Of a stretch of DNA of 64,000 nt, positions 36,669 through 45,758 are shown one piece after another. How positions within the stretch are numbered: the first letter of the stretch is position 1; the number at the start of each line of letters is the position of its first letter. The position numbers and the translations under genes were made by a program. The stretch is from Caulobacteraceae bacterium. GTDB lineage: Bacteria; Pseudomonadota; Alphaproteobacteria; Caulobacterales; Caulobacteraceae. The notes under the pieces were generated by a model. It had not been told where the DNA came from. It searched no databases and saw only the letters and a program-made list of their open reading frames with translations. Where the stretch lies: positions 93,951-157,950 of the forward strand of contig CANJME010000006.1 of assembly GCA_947475875.1 (NCBI GenBank), written 5' to 3'.

Positions 36669-37625
36669 ATGGCGACAAACCCCGAAAGACGGCTGCTCAA
36701 TGTGTTGATGGCCAGCCCCCGCGGGTTCTGCGCCGGGGTCGACCGCGCCATCCAGATCGTCGAGCGGGCGATCGGGAAATACGGCGCGCCGGTCTATATC
36801 CGCCACGAGATCGTCCACAACCGCCACGTCGTCGACCGGTTGCGGGCCATGGGAGCGGTGTTTGTCGAGGAGCTGGACGAGTGCCCCGCCGACCGGCCTG
36901 TGGTGTTCTCGGCGCACGGGGTGCCGAAATCGGTTCCGGCCGAGGCGCGTGAGCGCAACATGCTCTTCCTCGATGCGACCTGCCCACTGGTCTCCAAGGT
37001 GCATGTGGAGGCCGAACGGCACCATGCGGCGGGCTGCGAGATCGTGCTTATTGGTCACGCTGGCCATCCGGAGGTGCTGGGCACCATGGGCCAGCTGCCG
37101 GCCGGCGCAGTGACCCTCGTTGAGACGGTGGAGGACGCCAGGCGCTTCCAGCCGCGCGATCCGGCCCGGATCGCCTATGTCACGCAGACGACCCTGTCGG
37201 TGGATGACACCGCCGACATCGTGGCGGCGCTGCGAGCCCGCTTTCCGCAGATCTCCCAGCCGCACAAGGAAGACATTTGTTACGCCACCACCAATCGCCA
37301 GGAAGCGGTCAAGGAACTGGCGGCTGAGAGCGACCTCGTTTTGGTGGTCGGCTCGTCCAATTCGTCGAATTCGGTGCGTCTCGTGGAGGTTGCGCTACGC
37401 GCCGGCGCCTCGCAGGCGCGGTTGATCGACGATGCCTCAGGCATCGACTGGTCCTGGTTCGATGGTGTTTCCACCGTGGGCCTCACCGCAGGCGCCTCGG
37501 CGCCCGAAGCCCTGGTCGACGGCGTCATCGCCGCCCTGAATGACCGGTTCGACGTCTCCATGCGCGAAGGCGATGCGCCTCGCGAGGATGTGGTGTTCAA
37601 ACTGCCGAGGGTTCTGGCGGACTAG
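36669..37625 (+). CDS. ispH: 4-hydroxy-3-methylbut-2-enyl diphosphate reductase
   Basis: 318 residues. The three cysteines that hold the iron-sulfur cluster are present in [10 protein letters not shown] (C21), [11 protein letters not shown] and [11 protein letters not shown], along with the HGVPKSV and [11 protein letters not shown] substrate segments. It catalyses the last step of the MEP isoprenoid pathway. Cytoplasmic; single gene. The 3' flank contains gcgcgggcatttt, also found in the repeat at 25046-25144. Confidence 0.96.
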   Translation: MATNPERRLLNVLMASPRGFCAGVDRAIQIVERAIGKYGAPVYIRHEIVHNRHVVDRLRAMGAVFVEELDECPADRPVVFSAHGVPKSVPAEARERNMLFLDATCPLVSKVHVEAERHHAAGCEIVLIGHAGHPEVLGTMGQLPAGAVTLVETVEDARRFQPRDPARIAYVTQTTLSVDDTADIVAALRARFPQISQPHKEDICYATTNRQEAVKELAAESDLVLVVGSSNSSNSVRLVEVALRAGASQARLIDDASGIDWSWFDGVSTVGLTAGASAPEALVDGVIAALNDRFDVSMREGDAPREDVVFKLPRVLAD

Positions 37626-37711
37626 CGCGGGCATTTTGAGCTGCGTCAATGTCTTCGCGACAAGGATGTGTTCAGGTTTTTCTTTGGGAACATCCGCTTG
37701 AAGGCCCTTTC

Positions 37712-39040
37712 ATGAGTAAGGTTGACCGAGCTCGCGACAAACGATCCCTGTCGGGGGGCCGGAACTATTCCGCGGTTGGGCGTTTCGGCGCGAGGCTTGT
37801 GCTGCTAGGCGCGTTCCTGCCGGCCCTCGTGGTCTCGGCCCCCAGCATGGCGGACGACGGTCCGGCCTCGAACGTGGTCGAAGCCTTGCAGCGGCGGCTG
37901 GACTCAGGGGCGGTAAAGCTCGCCTACGCCGACGACGGAAAGAGCTATGTCCCAGAACTGCTGAAAGCCTTCCGAATTCCCAGCGATTCCCAGCTTCTGG
38001 TCTTTTCCGCCAGCAGCCTGCAGTACGATCGCATCCATCCGGACACCCCCAGAGCCATCTATTATCAGGACGATGCGGCCCTCGGCACGGTTCAGAACGG
38101 CCGGGCCATCGAGCTCATCGTCAGTGACAAGAACAGCGGGGTCGCCTTCTACACCCTGGACGTCAACAAGGCCGACAAGCCCAGGTTCGAGCGGCAGACC
38201 TCGGTCTGCATGGCCTGCCACGGCTATACCAGCCGCTGGGCGCCCGGCCTGATGGTCGGCAATCTGGATACGGGTCCGAATGGACAGGTGCTCAACAGCG
38301 ATCCCACACGGCTTTTTCGCCTGACCGACGATCGCTCGCCTTACGATCAGCGCTACGGCGGCTGGTACATCACCGGCTCGACGGGGGCGATGAAGCATCG
38401 CGGAAATGTCGTCATCAATCCGGATGATCCGATGACGCTTCCCGCGGGTGGGCAGAACATCCTCAGCCTGGCGGACCGGATAAACCTTCAGCGCTACCTC
38501 AGCCCTGGCAGCGACATCGTCTCCATGCTGACGTTCGAGCATCAGTCCGGGGTGTCAAACCTCATTGCCCGTATCAACGCCCAGCACGCTGGACTGAGCA
38601 ACGACAGGCTGCCGCCCGAGCGTCGCGCCACTCAGGGAGAGGTTGACGCGTCAATTGAAGAGCTGGCCCGCTACCTGACCTTCGCGGACCAGGCGCCGCT
38701 GCCGTCGCCGGTCGAAGGCTCGTCCAGCTTTACGCAGACCTTTCCGGGGCAGGGACCCCGCGACGGGCAGGGCCGCAGTCTGCGCGATTTCGACCTGCGC
38801 ACGCGGGTGTTCCGCTATCCGCTCAGCTACATGGTCTACAGCCAGGCGTTCGACAACCTGAACCCGGCCGCGAAAGAGCGGGTTTGGCGGCGTCTTTATG
38901 ACCTGCTAAGCGGCAAGGACCGCTCGCCCGATGCGCCGCATATCGACCCGACAGGCGGGGCGGCGGCGATCGCCATCCTTGCCGCGACCAGGCAGGGTCT
39001 GCCGGATTACTGGAAGCCCATTCAGGTCGCCGCCAAATGA
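37712..39040 (+). CDS. Periplasmic protein with a single CxxCH haem c motif
   Basis: 442 residues from the ATG at 37712. A long basic N-region precedes a signal helix (ARLVLLGAFLPALVVSAPSMA, cleaved near 47). The haem motif CMACH is at 166-170, preceded by a beta-rich domain (YYQDDAALGTVQNGRAIELI) and followed by PGLMVGNLDTGPNGQ and a conserved RYGGWYITG segment. Similar proteins occur widely without known function. Probably a periplasmic cytochrome. A start at 37649 is possible but would bury the signal. Confidence 0.7.
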   Translation: MSKVDRARDKRSLSGGRNYSAVGRFGARLVLLGAFLPALVVSAPSMADDGPASNVVEALQRRLDSGAVKLAYADDGKSYVPELLKAFRIPSDSQLLVFSASSLQYDRIHPDTPRAIYYQDDAALGTVQNGRAIELIVSDKNSGVAFYTLDVNKADKPRFERQTSVCMACHGYTSRWAPGLMVGNLDTGPNGQVLNSDPTRLFRLTDDRSPYDQRYGGWYITGSTGAMKHRGNVVINPDDPMTLPAGGQNILSLADRINLQRYLSPGSDIVSMLTFEHQSGVSNLIARINAQHAGLSNDRLPPERRATQGEVDASIEELARYLTFADQAPLPSPVEGSSSFTQTFPGQGPRDGQGRSLRDFDLRTRVFRYPLSYMVYSQAFDNLNPAAKERVWRRLYDLLSGKDRSPDAPHIDPTGGAAAIAILAATRQGLPDYWKPIQVAAK

Positions 39041-39056
39041 ATGGCGTTGAGGAAAG

Positions 39057-39464
39057 CTAGGCTTCGGTGTCGGCGACCGTGTCTTCGCGCTCGGTGCTTT
39101 GGCCGCGCTCGGCGATGCGGGCGCGCTTGCCCCGGCGATCGCGCAGGTAATAGAGCTTGGCGCGGCGCACGACGCCGCGGCGCTTGACCTCGATGGATTC
39201 GATCATCGGGGAGAGCAGCGGGAACACCCGCTCGACGCCTTCGCCGAACGAGATCTTCCGCACGGTGAAATTCTCATGCAGGCCGCCGCCCGAGCGGCCA
39301 ATGCAGACGCCTTCATAGGCCTGCACGCGCTCACGGTCGCCTTCCTTGATCCGCACATTGACGCGCACGGTATCGCCGGGCGCGAAATCGGGGATCTTGT
39401 TATTGGTGGGGTTCAAACGAGCGGTTTCTTCAGCTTCCAGCTCGGCAATGATGTTCTTGGCCAT
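39057..39464 (-). CDS. rplS: 50S ribosomal protein L19
   Basis: 135 residues. Conserved [20 protein letters not shown], the [10 protein letters not shown] and [18 protein letters not shown] motifs and the RAKLYYLR end are typical of L19; a short acidic C-terminal tail follows, common in alphaproteobacteria. It lies 22 bases after trmD, as in the usual trmD-rplS pair, but rpsP and rimM are not immediately upstream here. Confidence 0.97.
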   Translation of the reverse strand: MAKNIIAELEAEETARLNPTNNKIPDFAPGDTVRVNVRIKEGDRERVQAYEGVCIGRSGGGLHENFTVRKISFGEGVERVFPLLSPMIESIEVKRRGVVRRAKLYYLRDRRGKRARIAERGQSTEREDTVADTEA

Positions 39465-39486
39465 CGTAGTCTATCTCCTATGGGCT

Positions 39487-40197
39487 TTAATCGCCCTTTG
39501 CCTGTTGATTGGCGAGATGCGCCGCCCAGAGATCCGGCCGCCGCTCCCGCGTGGTTTTTTCCCGTTCCGCCTTTCGCCATCTGGCCACTTCTGCGTGGTG
39601 GCCCGAGGCTAGAACCTCCGGGATATCGCGCCCCTCGAATGTCCGCGGTCTTGTGAACTGCGGATGCTCCAGGAGCCCGTCTTCAAAACTGTCCTGGCCC
39701 GCGCTCTGCTCGTTCCCCAACACACCGGGCAATAGCCGAACGCACGCCTCGATCGTCACCAGCGCGGCGGCCTCGCCACCGGCAAGCACCGCATCGCCAA
39801 CGGCGATTTCCTCAAACCCGCGCGCATCGAGAACGCGCTGGTCCACCCCTTCGAACCGCCCGGCCAGGACGATGACGCCCGGACCGGCGGCCCACTCTTT
39901 CACCAGCGCCTGGGTCAGGGGCCGACCCCGGGCGCTCATATACAAAAGCGGACGATCCGCGATCTGAAGGCTACCCAGAGCCCTGGCGATCACATCCGCC
40001 CGCATCACCTGGCCGGGACCGCCCCCAAAGGGGGTGTCGTCCAGGAAGCCGCGCTTACTATCGGAAAATTCCCGAATGTCCACCGTTTCCAGCCGCCACA
40101 GGTCGTGCTCGCGCCAGGCCGAACCGATCAGCGAGACGCCCAAGGGGCCCGGAAAGGCCTCCGGAAACATGGTGAGGACAGTGGCGAGAAACGGCAT
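39487..40197 (-). CDS. trmD: tRNA (guanine-37-N1)-methyltransferase
   Basis: 236 residues of the SPOUT class. The knot motifs LYMSARGRPLTQALVKEW, LAGRFEGVDQRVLD and EIAVGDAVLAGGEAAAL are present, along with the GGGPGQVMRADV substrate motif. It places m1G at position 37 of tRNAs reading CNN codons, preventing frameshifts. Forms an operon with rplS. A repeat element separates it from the lipoprotein gene upstream. Confidence 0.96.
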   Translation of the reverse strand: MPFLATVLTMFPEAFPGPLGVSLIGSAWREHDLWRLETVDIREFSDSKRGFLDDTPFGGGPGQVMRADVIARALGSLQIADRPLLYMSARGRPLTQALVKEWAAGPGVIVLAGRFEGVDQRVLDARGFEEIAVGDAVLAGGEAAALVTIEACVRLLPGVLGNEQSAGQDSFEDGLLEHPQFTRPRTFEGRDIPEVLASGHHAEVARWRKAEREKTTRERRPDLWAAHLANQQAKGD

Positions 40198-40210
40198 GGC
40201 GGTCTCTTAC

Positions 40211-40246
40211 GCCGGAAACTGCCCGGCTCCCACCTTTCGGAACGCG
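40211..40246. repeat. Dispersed palindromic repeat, copy 1
   Basis: The segment with ggctcccacctttcgg then aacgcgc corresponds to a second, better-preserved copy at 43771-43806 (ggttcccacttttcgg, aacgcgc). Such elements are common between genes in alphaproteobacteria. It lies between trmD and the lipoprotein gene. Confidence 0.5.
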
Positions 40247-40249
40247 CGT

Positions 40250-40885
40250 TCAGTTCATGGCCACGACCAGCGAGTCGGTCTCGGCCCAGGCGCCGGCCTT
40301 GTCCTTGCGCAGGTGGACCGCGATCGAAACCTGCGAGCCCCCGCCGGTGCGGCCGGTCTCCAGCAGCATGGCCTCATTGCCATCGGCGCTCACTACCGGG
40401 ACCGTAAAGTTCATCTGGGTGCGATCAGGCTTGTCCTTGGCCGGTTTTTCGCCCGGCGCGACCTTGCCCAAAGCGGCGCCGGCTGTCTCGACCGCCTTGC
40501 CGAAATCGACGCAGGAGGCGAACGGGCTGATCTGGGCGGCCGCCTGCCAGGCGGTGATCATGGCGGCCGAGGGCGCGTCCTTGGGCCAGCCGGCGGGATT
40601 TTCCTCGCCGATATTGTATTTGCGGGTGAGGTCCGCCGGCTTCAGACCGGTGACGATAGCAACGGCTGGAGCCGCTGCGTCCACAACGACGATGGACTTG
40701 TCGGCAAAACGGCCGAGGCGTCCGGCGACATAGGCTCGGGCGACATCACAGCCGGGCATGTCGACCGTTGGCCCGGCCTGAGCGGTTGTAGCCGGCGTCT
40801 CTGCCTTCTTGCACGACGCCAGGCTGGCGGTCGCCGCGGCGATCAGCAGTCCCGCTCCAATCATCCGAAAAGCTCTCACCCGCAT
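40250..40885 (-). CDS. Putative lipoprotein, hypothetical
   Basis: 211 residues. The signal peptide ends in a lipobox (SLASC, cysteine about residue 25), so it is a predicted lipoprotein with two further cysteines in the body (PGCDVARAY and FASCVDFG). The rest shows no family I recognise. It lies 7 bases after mtgA on the same strand and is probably co-transcribed with it. Confidence 0.7.
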   Translation of the reverse strand: MRVRAFRMIGAGLLIAAATASLASCKKAETPATTAQAGPTVDMPGCDVARAYVAGRLGRFADKSIVVVDAAAPAVAIVTGLKPADLTRKYNIGEENPAGWPKDAPSAAMITAWQAAAQISPFASCVDFGKAVETAGAALGKVAPGEKPAKDKPDRTQMNFTVPVVSADGNEAMLLETGRTGGGSQVSIAVHLRKDKAGAWAETDSLVVAMN

Positions 40886-40892
40886 GTCTTCC

Positions 40893-41642
40893 TCACCGTT
40901 TCTTCTTTTTGATCACGCAACCCGACAAGGCTTCGGAGCGCACGGTAACCGCATTGCCGCCGATCGCCTGTGAACGGCGCTGAACATAGGGCCCGCCGCC
41001 CACCGCCTTATAGCGGATCGGATTGGGCAAGATCGCGGCGATTCTGGAGGCATCGTAGGGTGTGAGCGATTTGGCGGGTTTGTGGAAGTATTTCTGGCTG
41101 GCGGCTTCGGTTCCATAGACCCCCGGTCCCATCTCGGCGACGTTGAGATAGACCTCCATGATCCGACGTTTGCCCCAGACGGTTTCAATGAGGACGGTGA
41201 AGTAGGCCTCAGCGCCCTTGCGCACCCAGCGGTCCCAGCCGCGACCGGGCCAAAGGAAGACGTTCTTGGCGGTCTGCTGGCTGATGGTCGAGCCGCCGCG
41301 CAGCCGCCCGCCGCGGGCGTTGCGGTCCATGGCCTTTTCGATCGCCTCAAAGTCAAAGCCGTGGTGTTCGCAAAACCGGCCGTCCTCGGCGGCGATCGCC
41401 GCATTGACCATGTTGGGTGAGATGCTGGCGAGCGAGCGCCACTGATAGTCCAGCCCCCGGCCGTGCGCCGCCCGGTCAATCATCAGATAGTTTATCGGCG
41501 GCGGCACGAAGCGGAAGATGATGACGAGGGCGATGGGCAGAACGATCCCGGCCACGAAGCCGAACTGGATCAAGCCCCAGATCCAACGTCCGAAGCTGAG
41601 AGGCCGTTTTGGCCGAGGTTTCCCGCCCGAGGATTCGCTCAC
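40893..41642 (-). CDS. mtgA: Monofunctional biosynthetic peptidoglycan transglycosylase
   Basis: 249 residues: one N-terminal membrane helix (about 21-44) then a GT51 domain. Catalytic region AAIAAEDGRFCEHHGFD, motif GGSTISQQTAKNVFLW and the KRRIMEVYLNVAEMG motif are all intact. It polymerises lipid II glycan strands on the periplasmic face. A C-terminal tail ends CVIKKKKR. Co-transcribed with the lipoprotein downstream; the WD40 gene upstream is 10 bases away on the same strand. Confidence 0.95.
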   Translation of the reverse strand: MSESSGGKPRPKRPLSFGRWIWGLIQFGFVAGIVLPIALVIIFRFVPPPINYLMIDRAAHGRGLDYQWRSLASISPNMVNAAIAAEDGRFCEHHGFDFEAIEKAMDRNARGGRLRGGSTISQQTAKNVFLWPGRGWDRWVRKGAEAYFTVLIETVWGKRRIMEVYLNVAEMGPGVYGTEAASQKYFHKPAKSLTPYDASRIAAILPNPIRYKAVGGGPYVQRRSQAIGGNAVTVRSEALSGCVIKKKKR

Positions 41643-41652
41643 AAGGCCAAGC

Positions 41653-42624
41653 CTAATCGAGGGATGGAGTCCCCGCCACCCCCGCCGCGCCGTCCTCGCA
41701 GCCCCAGGCGATGGCCGATCCGTTCGCCGCCATGGCCAGGGCCGAAACCGCCTCGCCCTTTTCGGCGCGAATCCAGACCCGCTTGCCCTTGGCGATGTTC
41801 ATGACCCACACCCGGCCGTCCGCCAGGCCTCCGGCCACCAGCGACAGATCCGGCGCCGCGGCGACCGCGGTGACCATCGCGCCTTCTTCGAAGCCGACTT
41901 CGCTCGCCTGGCGGCCCATGGGTCCCGAGGCGCCGCCGAACGGCCAGACCACTGCGCCGGCCGAGCCGGAGGTCGCCATGGCCGCGCCTTTCGCCAGGAA
42001 AGTCAGGCTCTTGATCTTGCCGGGATAGCCGCCCATCCGCATGTCCTTGGCATCGGCCAGGCGCCAGCCATGCAACTGGTTTTCCTGCATGGACGAGACC
42101 AGGAACTTGCCGTCCGGGCTGAAGGAAAGCGCCACGTGGCTGCCCGCCCATTTCAGCAACAGCGGCTTTTGGGCGGCGATCCGCGCGAACCAAAGCGCCG
42201 CCCCGCCATAGGTGGCCGCGGCGATCCGCCGCCCCTTGGGATCGAACGCCAGGCCGCTGACCGACTTTTCGTGGGAATAGAGGTTGTGAAAGGCCGGATC
42301 GGTGGCGTCCAGCACATGCAGGTCGCGCCCGGCCGAAAAGGCGATGAGGCCTGATTCCGGCGCGGTGGCGACCGCGTCGATCCAGCGCCCGGGCGCCGTC
42401 GCGAGCTCTCTCGCTCCGGCCATGCGGGTCCAGACCAGGCGTCCGTCGTCGCCGCCAGTGACCAGGCCCTCGCCCGAGGGATGCACGGCGGCGGCCAGAA
42501 TCGCCCCGTCGTGGGCGGCGATCTCGGCGGCGCCCATACGCACCGTACCGTCGCCGAGCGCGAAGGCGGGGCCTTCGCGGGTGAAGGCCACGGCGGTCAC
42601 ATAGGCGTCAAAATCAAAAATCAT
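41653..42624 (-). CDS. WD40-repeat protein
   Basis: 323 residues without signal peptide. Repeating units with GH-like starts and W-D-like ends (VTGGDDGRLVWTRM, HEKSVSGLAFDPKGRRIAA, HVALSFSPDGKFLVSS, GGLADGRVWVMNI) suggest a seven-bladed propeller. Cytoplasmic scaffold of unknown partner. It is the first gene of a likely operon with mtgA and the lipoprotein. Confidence 0.8.
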   Translation of the reverse strand: MIFDFDAYVTAVAFTREGPAFALGDGTVRMGAAEIAAHDGAILAAAVHPSGEGLVTGGDDGRLVWTRMAGARELATAPGRWIDAVATAPESGLIAFSAGRDLHVLDATDPAFHNLYSHEKSVSGLAFDPKGRRIAAATYGGAALWFARIAAQKPLLLKWAGSHVALSFSPDGKFLVSSMQENQLHGWRLADAKDMRMGGYPGKIKSLTFLAKGAAMATSGSAGAVVWPFGGASGPMGRQASEVGFEEGAMVTAVAAAPDLSLVAGGLADGRVWVMNIAKGKRVWIRAEKGEAVSALAMAANGSAIAWGCEDGAAGVAGTPSLD

Positions 42625-42756
42625 GCCCGGCGCTTAGCGGTTTTTGCGTTTTCGCCCAAGCCTGTGCTGGACGAGCGCGGAGTCTTTGATTAGAGGCGAA
42701 GGATACAAAGACAAGCACCGCGCCTTAAAGGCAGCGGGCAAATGGGAGAGAAACAT

Positions 42757-43182
42757 ATGGCGGCCAAACTTTCCGGCGGCGGCAAGGGCAAATTCGAACT
42801 CGGCCAGAACGCCGACATCAACGTGACGCCCTTCGTGGACGTCATGCTGGTGCTGCTGATCGTGTTCATGGTGGCGGCGCCGCTGGCGACCATTGCCATC
42901 AAGGTCGACCTGCCGCCTCCGACCCAGACCCCGCCGCCGAAGGACGTCAAGCCGGTGGTGATCAACATCCAGCGCGACGGTCTATTTCTGAATGCGACAC
43001 CGACCTCCTGGCCGGGCCTCAACGCCGATCTGACGCGGGCGCTGGGCGTTCCCAATCCGACCGAGCAGCAGATCATGATCCGCGCCGACCGCTATGTTCA
43101 GTACAAGAACTTCATGGGCGTGCTGAACGTGCTGCAGACCGGCGGCTTCCACAAACTGGCTCTGATCGCCGAAGACCTCTAG
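42757..43182 (+). CDS. ExbD/TolR-type biopolymer transport protein, copy 1
   Basis: 141 residues from the ATG at 42757, six bases after gggagag. A short cytoplasmic N-terminus, one membrane helix INVTPFVDVMLVLLIVFMV with the essential aspartate D28, then a periplasmic domain (VVINIQRDGLFLN, IMIRADRYVQYKNFMGVLNVL). It would form the proton-driven motor with an ExbB/TolQ partner and TonB or TolA, but no partner is encoded nearby. Followed by an intrinsic terminator. Confidence 0.88.
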   Translation: MAAKLSGGGKGKFELGQNADINVTPFVDVMLVLLIVFMVAAPLATIAIKVDLPPPTQTPPPKDVKPVVINIQRDGLFLNATPTSWPGLNADLTRALGVPNPTEQQIMIRADRYVQYKNFMGVLNVLQTGGFHKLALIAEDL

Positions 43183-43206
43183 GTCCAAGCAACTCAAGAC
43201 TTCAGA

Positions 43207-43236
43207 CGGGCGGACCGGCAACGGTCCGCCCGTTTT
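43207..43236 (+). terminator. Intrinsic terminator between the two exbD genes
   Basis: Perfect 10-bp stem cgggcggacc/ggtccgcccg (43207-43216, 43223-43232), six-base loop, then TTTT. It separates transcription of the two paralogues. Confidence 0.9.
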
Positions 43237-43315
43237 GCATTGACTCCCGGCCAAAAGTTTACTAACGTAATATCAATTGCGGCGATCAGGCTGGCAGCAT
43301 TCGGCAGAGACGACA

Positions 43316-43747
43316 ATGGCGGCCAAACTTGCCGGCGCGGGACCATCCCCTTTTGATCTGGGCCAGAACGCCGACATCAACGTGACGCCCTTCGTGGACG
43401 TGATGCTGGTGCTGCTGATCGTCTTCATGGTGGTGGCCGCCGCGGCCACCAGCGCAGTCAAGGTCGACCTGCCGGCGACGCCCAAATCGATCACGGCCTT
43501 GCCCCGGCTTCCAGTGGTGGTCAGCGTTGCGGCGGACGGCGGCGTCTATGTCAATGATGTCCGCGCCTCGATGGACGGGTTGGCGGCGACGGTGACCGGG
43601 ATGCTGACGGACGGTGGTCATGAAGACCGCGTCGTGGTCCGCGCCGACAAGACGATCAGCTATGAGCAGTTCATGAAGGTGATGACCGCGCTCAATATCG
43701 GCGGGATCAGCAAGCTGTCGCTGATCAGCGAAGTTCAATCGCGCTAG
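43316..43747 (+). CDS. ExbD/TolR-type biopolymer transport protein, copy 2
   Basis: 143 residues. The first 38 codons are nearly identical to copy 1 (shared LGQNADINVTPFVDVMLVLL with D28), while the periplasmic part diverges (VVVSVAADGGVYVNDVRAS). The same membrane-motor role is expected. Upstream TTGACT at 43240-43245 and an AT-rich stretch to 43280 may form its own promoter. No ExbB or TonB gene is adjacent. Confidence 0.88.
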   Translation: MAAKLAGAGPSPFDLGQNADINVTPFVDVMLVLLIVFMVVAAAATSAVKVDLPATPKSITALPRLPVVVSVAADGGVYVNDVRASMDGLAATVTGMLTDGGHEDRVVVRADKTISYEQFMKVMTALNIGGISKLSLISEVQSR

Positions 43748-43770
43748 GATTTTTTGTTGTCGCGCGTTTG

Positions 43771-43806
43771 TCCCGAAAACCGGTTCCCACTTTTCGGAAC
43801 GCGCTT
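43771..43806. repeat. Dispersed palindromic repeat, copy 2
   Basis: Contains cccgaaaaccggttcccac followed by ttttcggaacgcgc; ccgaaaa (43773-43779) pairs with ttttcgg (43791-43797). A diverged copy sits at 40211-40246. It lies between convergent exbD copy 2 and the CobW gene and may also end transcription. Confidence 0.55.
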
Positions 43807-44879
43807 TAGGCCGCGCAAGCCTCGAAGCCCGCCTTCAACGCCGCCTCGTCCAGATTACGGCCGATGAACACCATGCGGCTGTAGCGCGCTTCACCCGGCT
43901 TCCACGGCCGTTGCAGCTCGCCCTCCAGGATCATGTGCACCGCCTGGAAAACCAGGCGCTTTTCCTCGCCCGCCACGTCGATGATGCCCTTGGCGCGCAG
44001 GATGTCCGGCCCCTGATCGGCGAGCAGCGCATCCAGCCAGCGGGTGATCTTGTCGCCGTTGATCGGCTTGTCGAGCCGCAGGCTGATCCCCTTGATCGCA
44101 TCGTCGTGCAGCTCGGAATAATGGTCATGGCCGTGATCATGATCGTGGTGCTCATGGCCATGGTGATCGTGGTGGTGATGGTCGTGATCGTGGTCATGGC
44201 AATCCTCGTCATGCACATGGCCCGCTTCTCCGTGGGCCGGGTTTAGGAAGGCCGGTTCCAGCGAGACGATTCGATCGAGATCAAAGCCGCCACGGCCGAG
44301 TACGGCCTCCAGCGGCACATTGGCCCGTTGGGCGCGATGGATCGGGGCGATAGGGTTGATCCGCCGGATGCGCGCTTCGAGCATTTTCAGGTCGGCCTCG
44401 GAGACGAGGTCGGTCTTGTTGAGGATGATCTGGTCGGCAAAGGCGATCTGTTCGGCCGCTTCCTTGGAGTCCGAGAGGCGCAGCAGGATGTGCTTGGCGT
44501 CGACCACCGTGGTCACTGAATCGAGCCGCGTCTTGGCCTTGACGTCCTCGTCGACGAAGAAGGTCTGGGCCACCGGGCCTGGATCGGCCAGGCCCGTGGT
44601 TTCGATGATGATGGCGTCGAACCCGCCTTTGCGTTTCATCAGCCCCTGCAGGATGCGGATCAGGTCGCCGCGCACCGTGCAACAGACGCAGCCGTTGTTC
44701 ATTTCGAACACTTCCTCGTCGGCGCCGACCACCAGGTCGTTGTCGATGCCGATCTCGCCGAACTCGTTGACGATGACGGCGTACTTCTTGCCGTGCTCCT
44801 CGGTGAGGATGCGGTTCAGAAGAGTGGTCTTGCCGGCGCCGAGATAGCCGGTCAGCACGGTAACGGGAGTCTGGGTCAT
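43806..44879 (-). CDS. CobW/ZNG-family GTP-binding metallochaperone (zinc)
   Basis: 357 residues. Walker A is [15 protein letters not shown], the metal-binding CxCC motif is NGCVCCTV, and NKTD is the guanine motif. A long His/Asp/Glu-rich loop (about 222-262, [19 protein letters not shown]) precedes the CobW C-terminal domain. Such proteins deliver zinc to client enzymes under zinc limitation. It lies 24 bases after znuB in a Zur-controlled operon, which supports zinc as the metal. Confidence 0.9.
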   Translation of the reverse strand: MTQTPVTVLTGYLGAGKTTLLNRILTEEHGKKYAVIVNEFGEIGIDNDLVVGADEEVFEMNNGCVCCTVRGDLIRILQGLMKRKGGFDAIIIETTGLADPGPVAQTFFVDEDVKAKTRLDSVTTVVDAKHILLRLSDSKEAAEQIAFADQIILNKTDLVSEADLKMLEARIRRINPIAPIHRAQRANVPLEAVLGRGGFDLDRIVSLEPAFLNPAHGEAGHVHDEDCHDHDHDHHHHDHHGHEHHDHDHGHDHYSELHDDAIKGISLRLDKPINGDKITRWLDALLADQGPDILRAKGIIDVAGEEKRLVFQAVHMILEGELQRPWKPGEARYSRMVFIGRNLDEAALKAGFEACAA

Positions 44880-44903
44880 CAGTGGCCTATAGCGGGGGAG
44901 GGC

Positions 44904-45758
44904 TCAGCCTTCCAGATGGGGACGGCCGGGCAGGCTTTGAAGAAGGCCGCCGCGTGGGCCCGCCACGGCCGAGGCCGCGAACAGGGCTGCGGCCGACAGG
45001 GTCATCACCGCGCCAGGCTCGACCTTCGTCAGCGCGGCGATGGCCAGGCCCGCGCCGCTGGCCAGGGCCGAGATCAGCACCGCCACACCCGCCTGTCCGA
45101 CAAACCCGCGCGCCCAGAACCGGGCCGAGACCGCCGGGATCATCATCAGGGCGACGGTCATCATCGCTCCGAAGGCGCGGAAGCCCGCCACCAGATTGAG
45201 CGCCACCAGCCCCATGAAGACCAGATGCAGGGCCCAGCCCGGCGCCCCGGACGAGCGCATGAACACCGGATCGGCGCCCTCGCCGAGGAATCCGCGCACG
45301 AAGAGGGCCAATGCGACCAGGCTCGCCGTCGCGGCGGACGCGGCCAGGATCAGCGCGTCACGGTCAAAGGCGCCGGCCGAGCCGAACAAGAGCTCGTGCA
45401 CCGCCTCGGGGTCCGCCTGGCGGCCGATCAGCAGGATGCCGAGCGCAAACGCCGGCAGATAGACCGCCGCGAAGGCCGCATCCTCGGGGATCGTCTTAAG
45501 CCGCGACAGCAGGCTGGCGGCCCCGGCGATCACGAAGGCCGCGATCAGCGCGCCCAGGGTCAGGGCCAGTGGATTGTTGGGCGCCAGCAGATAGCCGATC
45601 GCCACCCCCGGCAGGATGGCGTGCGACATGGCGTCGCCCGAAAGGCTCATGCGACGGGCGGCCAGCAACACGCCCAGAGGCGCGCCGCCAAACGCCAGGG
45701 CCAGCGCCCCGGCCGCCGCGCTTCGAAGCGCGAGGATTTCGACAGGTCCGGCGCTCAT
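44904..45758 (-). CDS. znuB: Zinc ABC transporter permease
   Basis: 284 residues, ABC-3 family, eight or nine membrane helices. It has the family start ALRSAAAGALALAFGGAPLG, MSLSGDAMSHAILPGVAIG and GLVALNLVAGFRAFG. It forms the channel for zinc (possibly manganese) import with ZnuC. Overlaps znuC by four bases (45755-45758). No periplasmic binding protein (znuA) is next to it. Confidence 0.88.
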   Translation of the reverse strand: MSAGPVEILALRSAAAGALALAFGGAPLGVLLAARRMSLSGDAMSHAILPGVAIGYLLAPNNPLALTLGALIAAFVIAGAASLLSRLKTIPEDAAFAAVYLPAFALGILLIGRQADPEAVHELLFGSAGAFDRDALILAASAATASLVALALFVRGFLGEGADPVFMRSSGAPGWALHLVFMGLVALNLVAGFRAFGAMMTVALMMIPAVSARFWARGFVGQAGVAVLISALASGAGLAIAALTKVEPGAVMTLSAAALFAASAVAGPRGGLLQSLPGRPHLEG

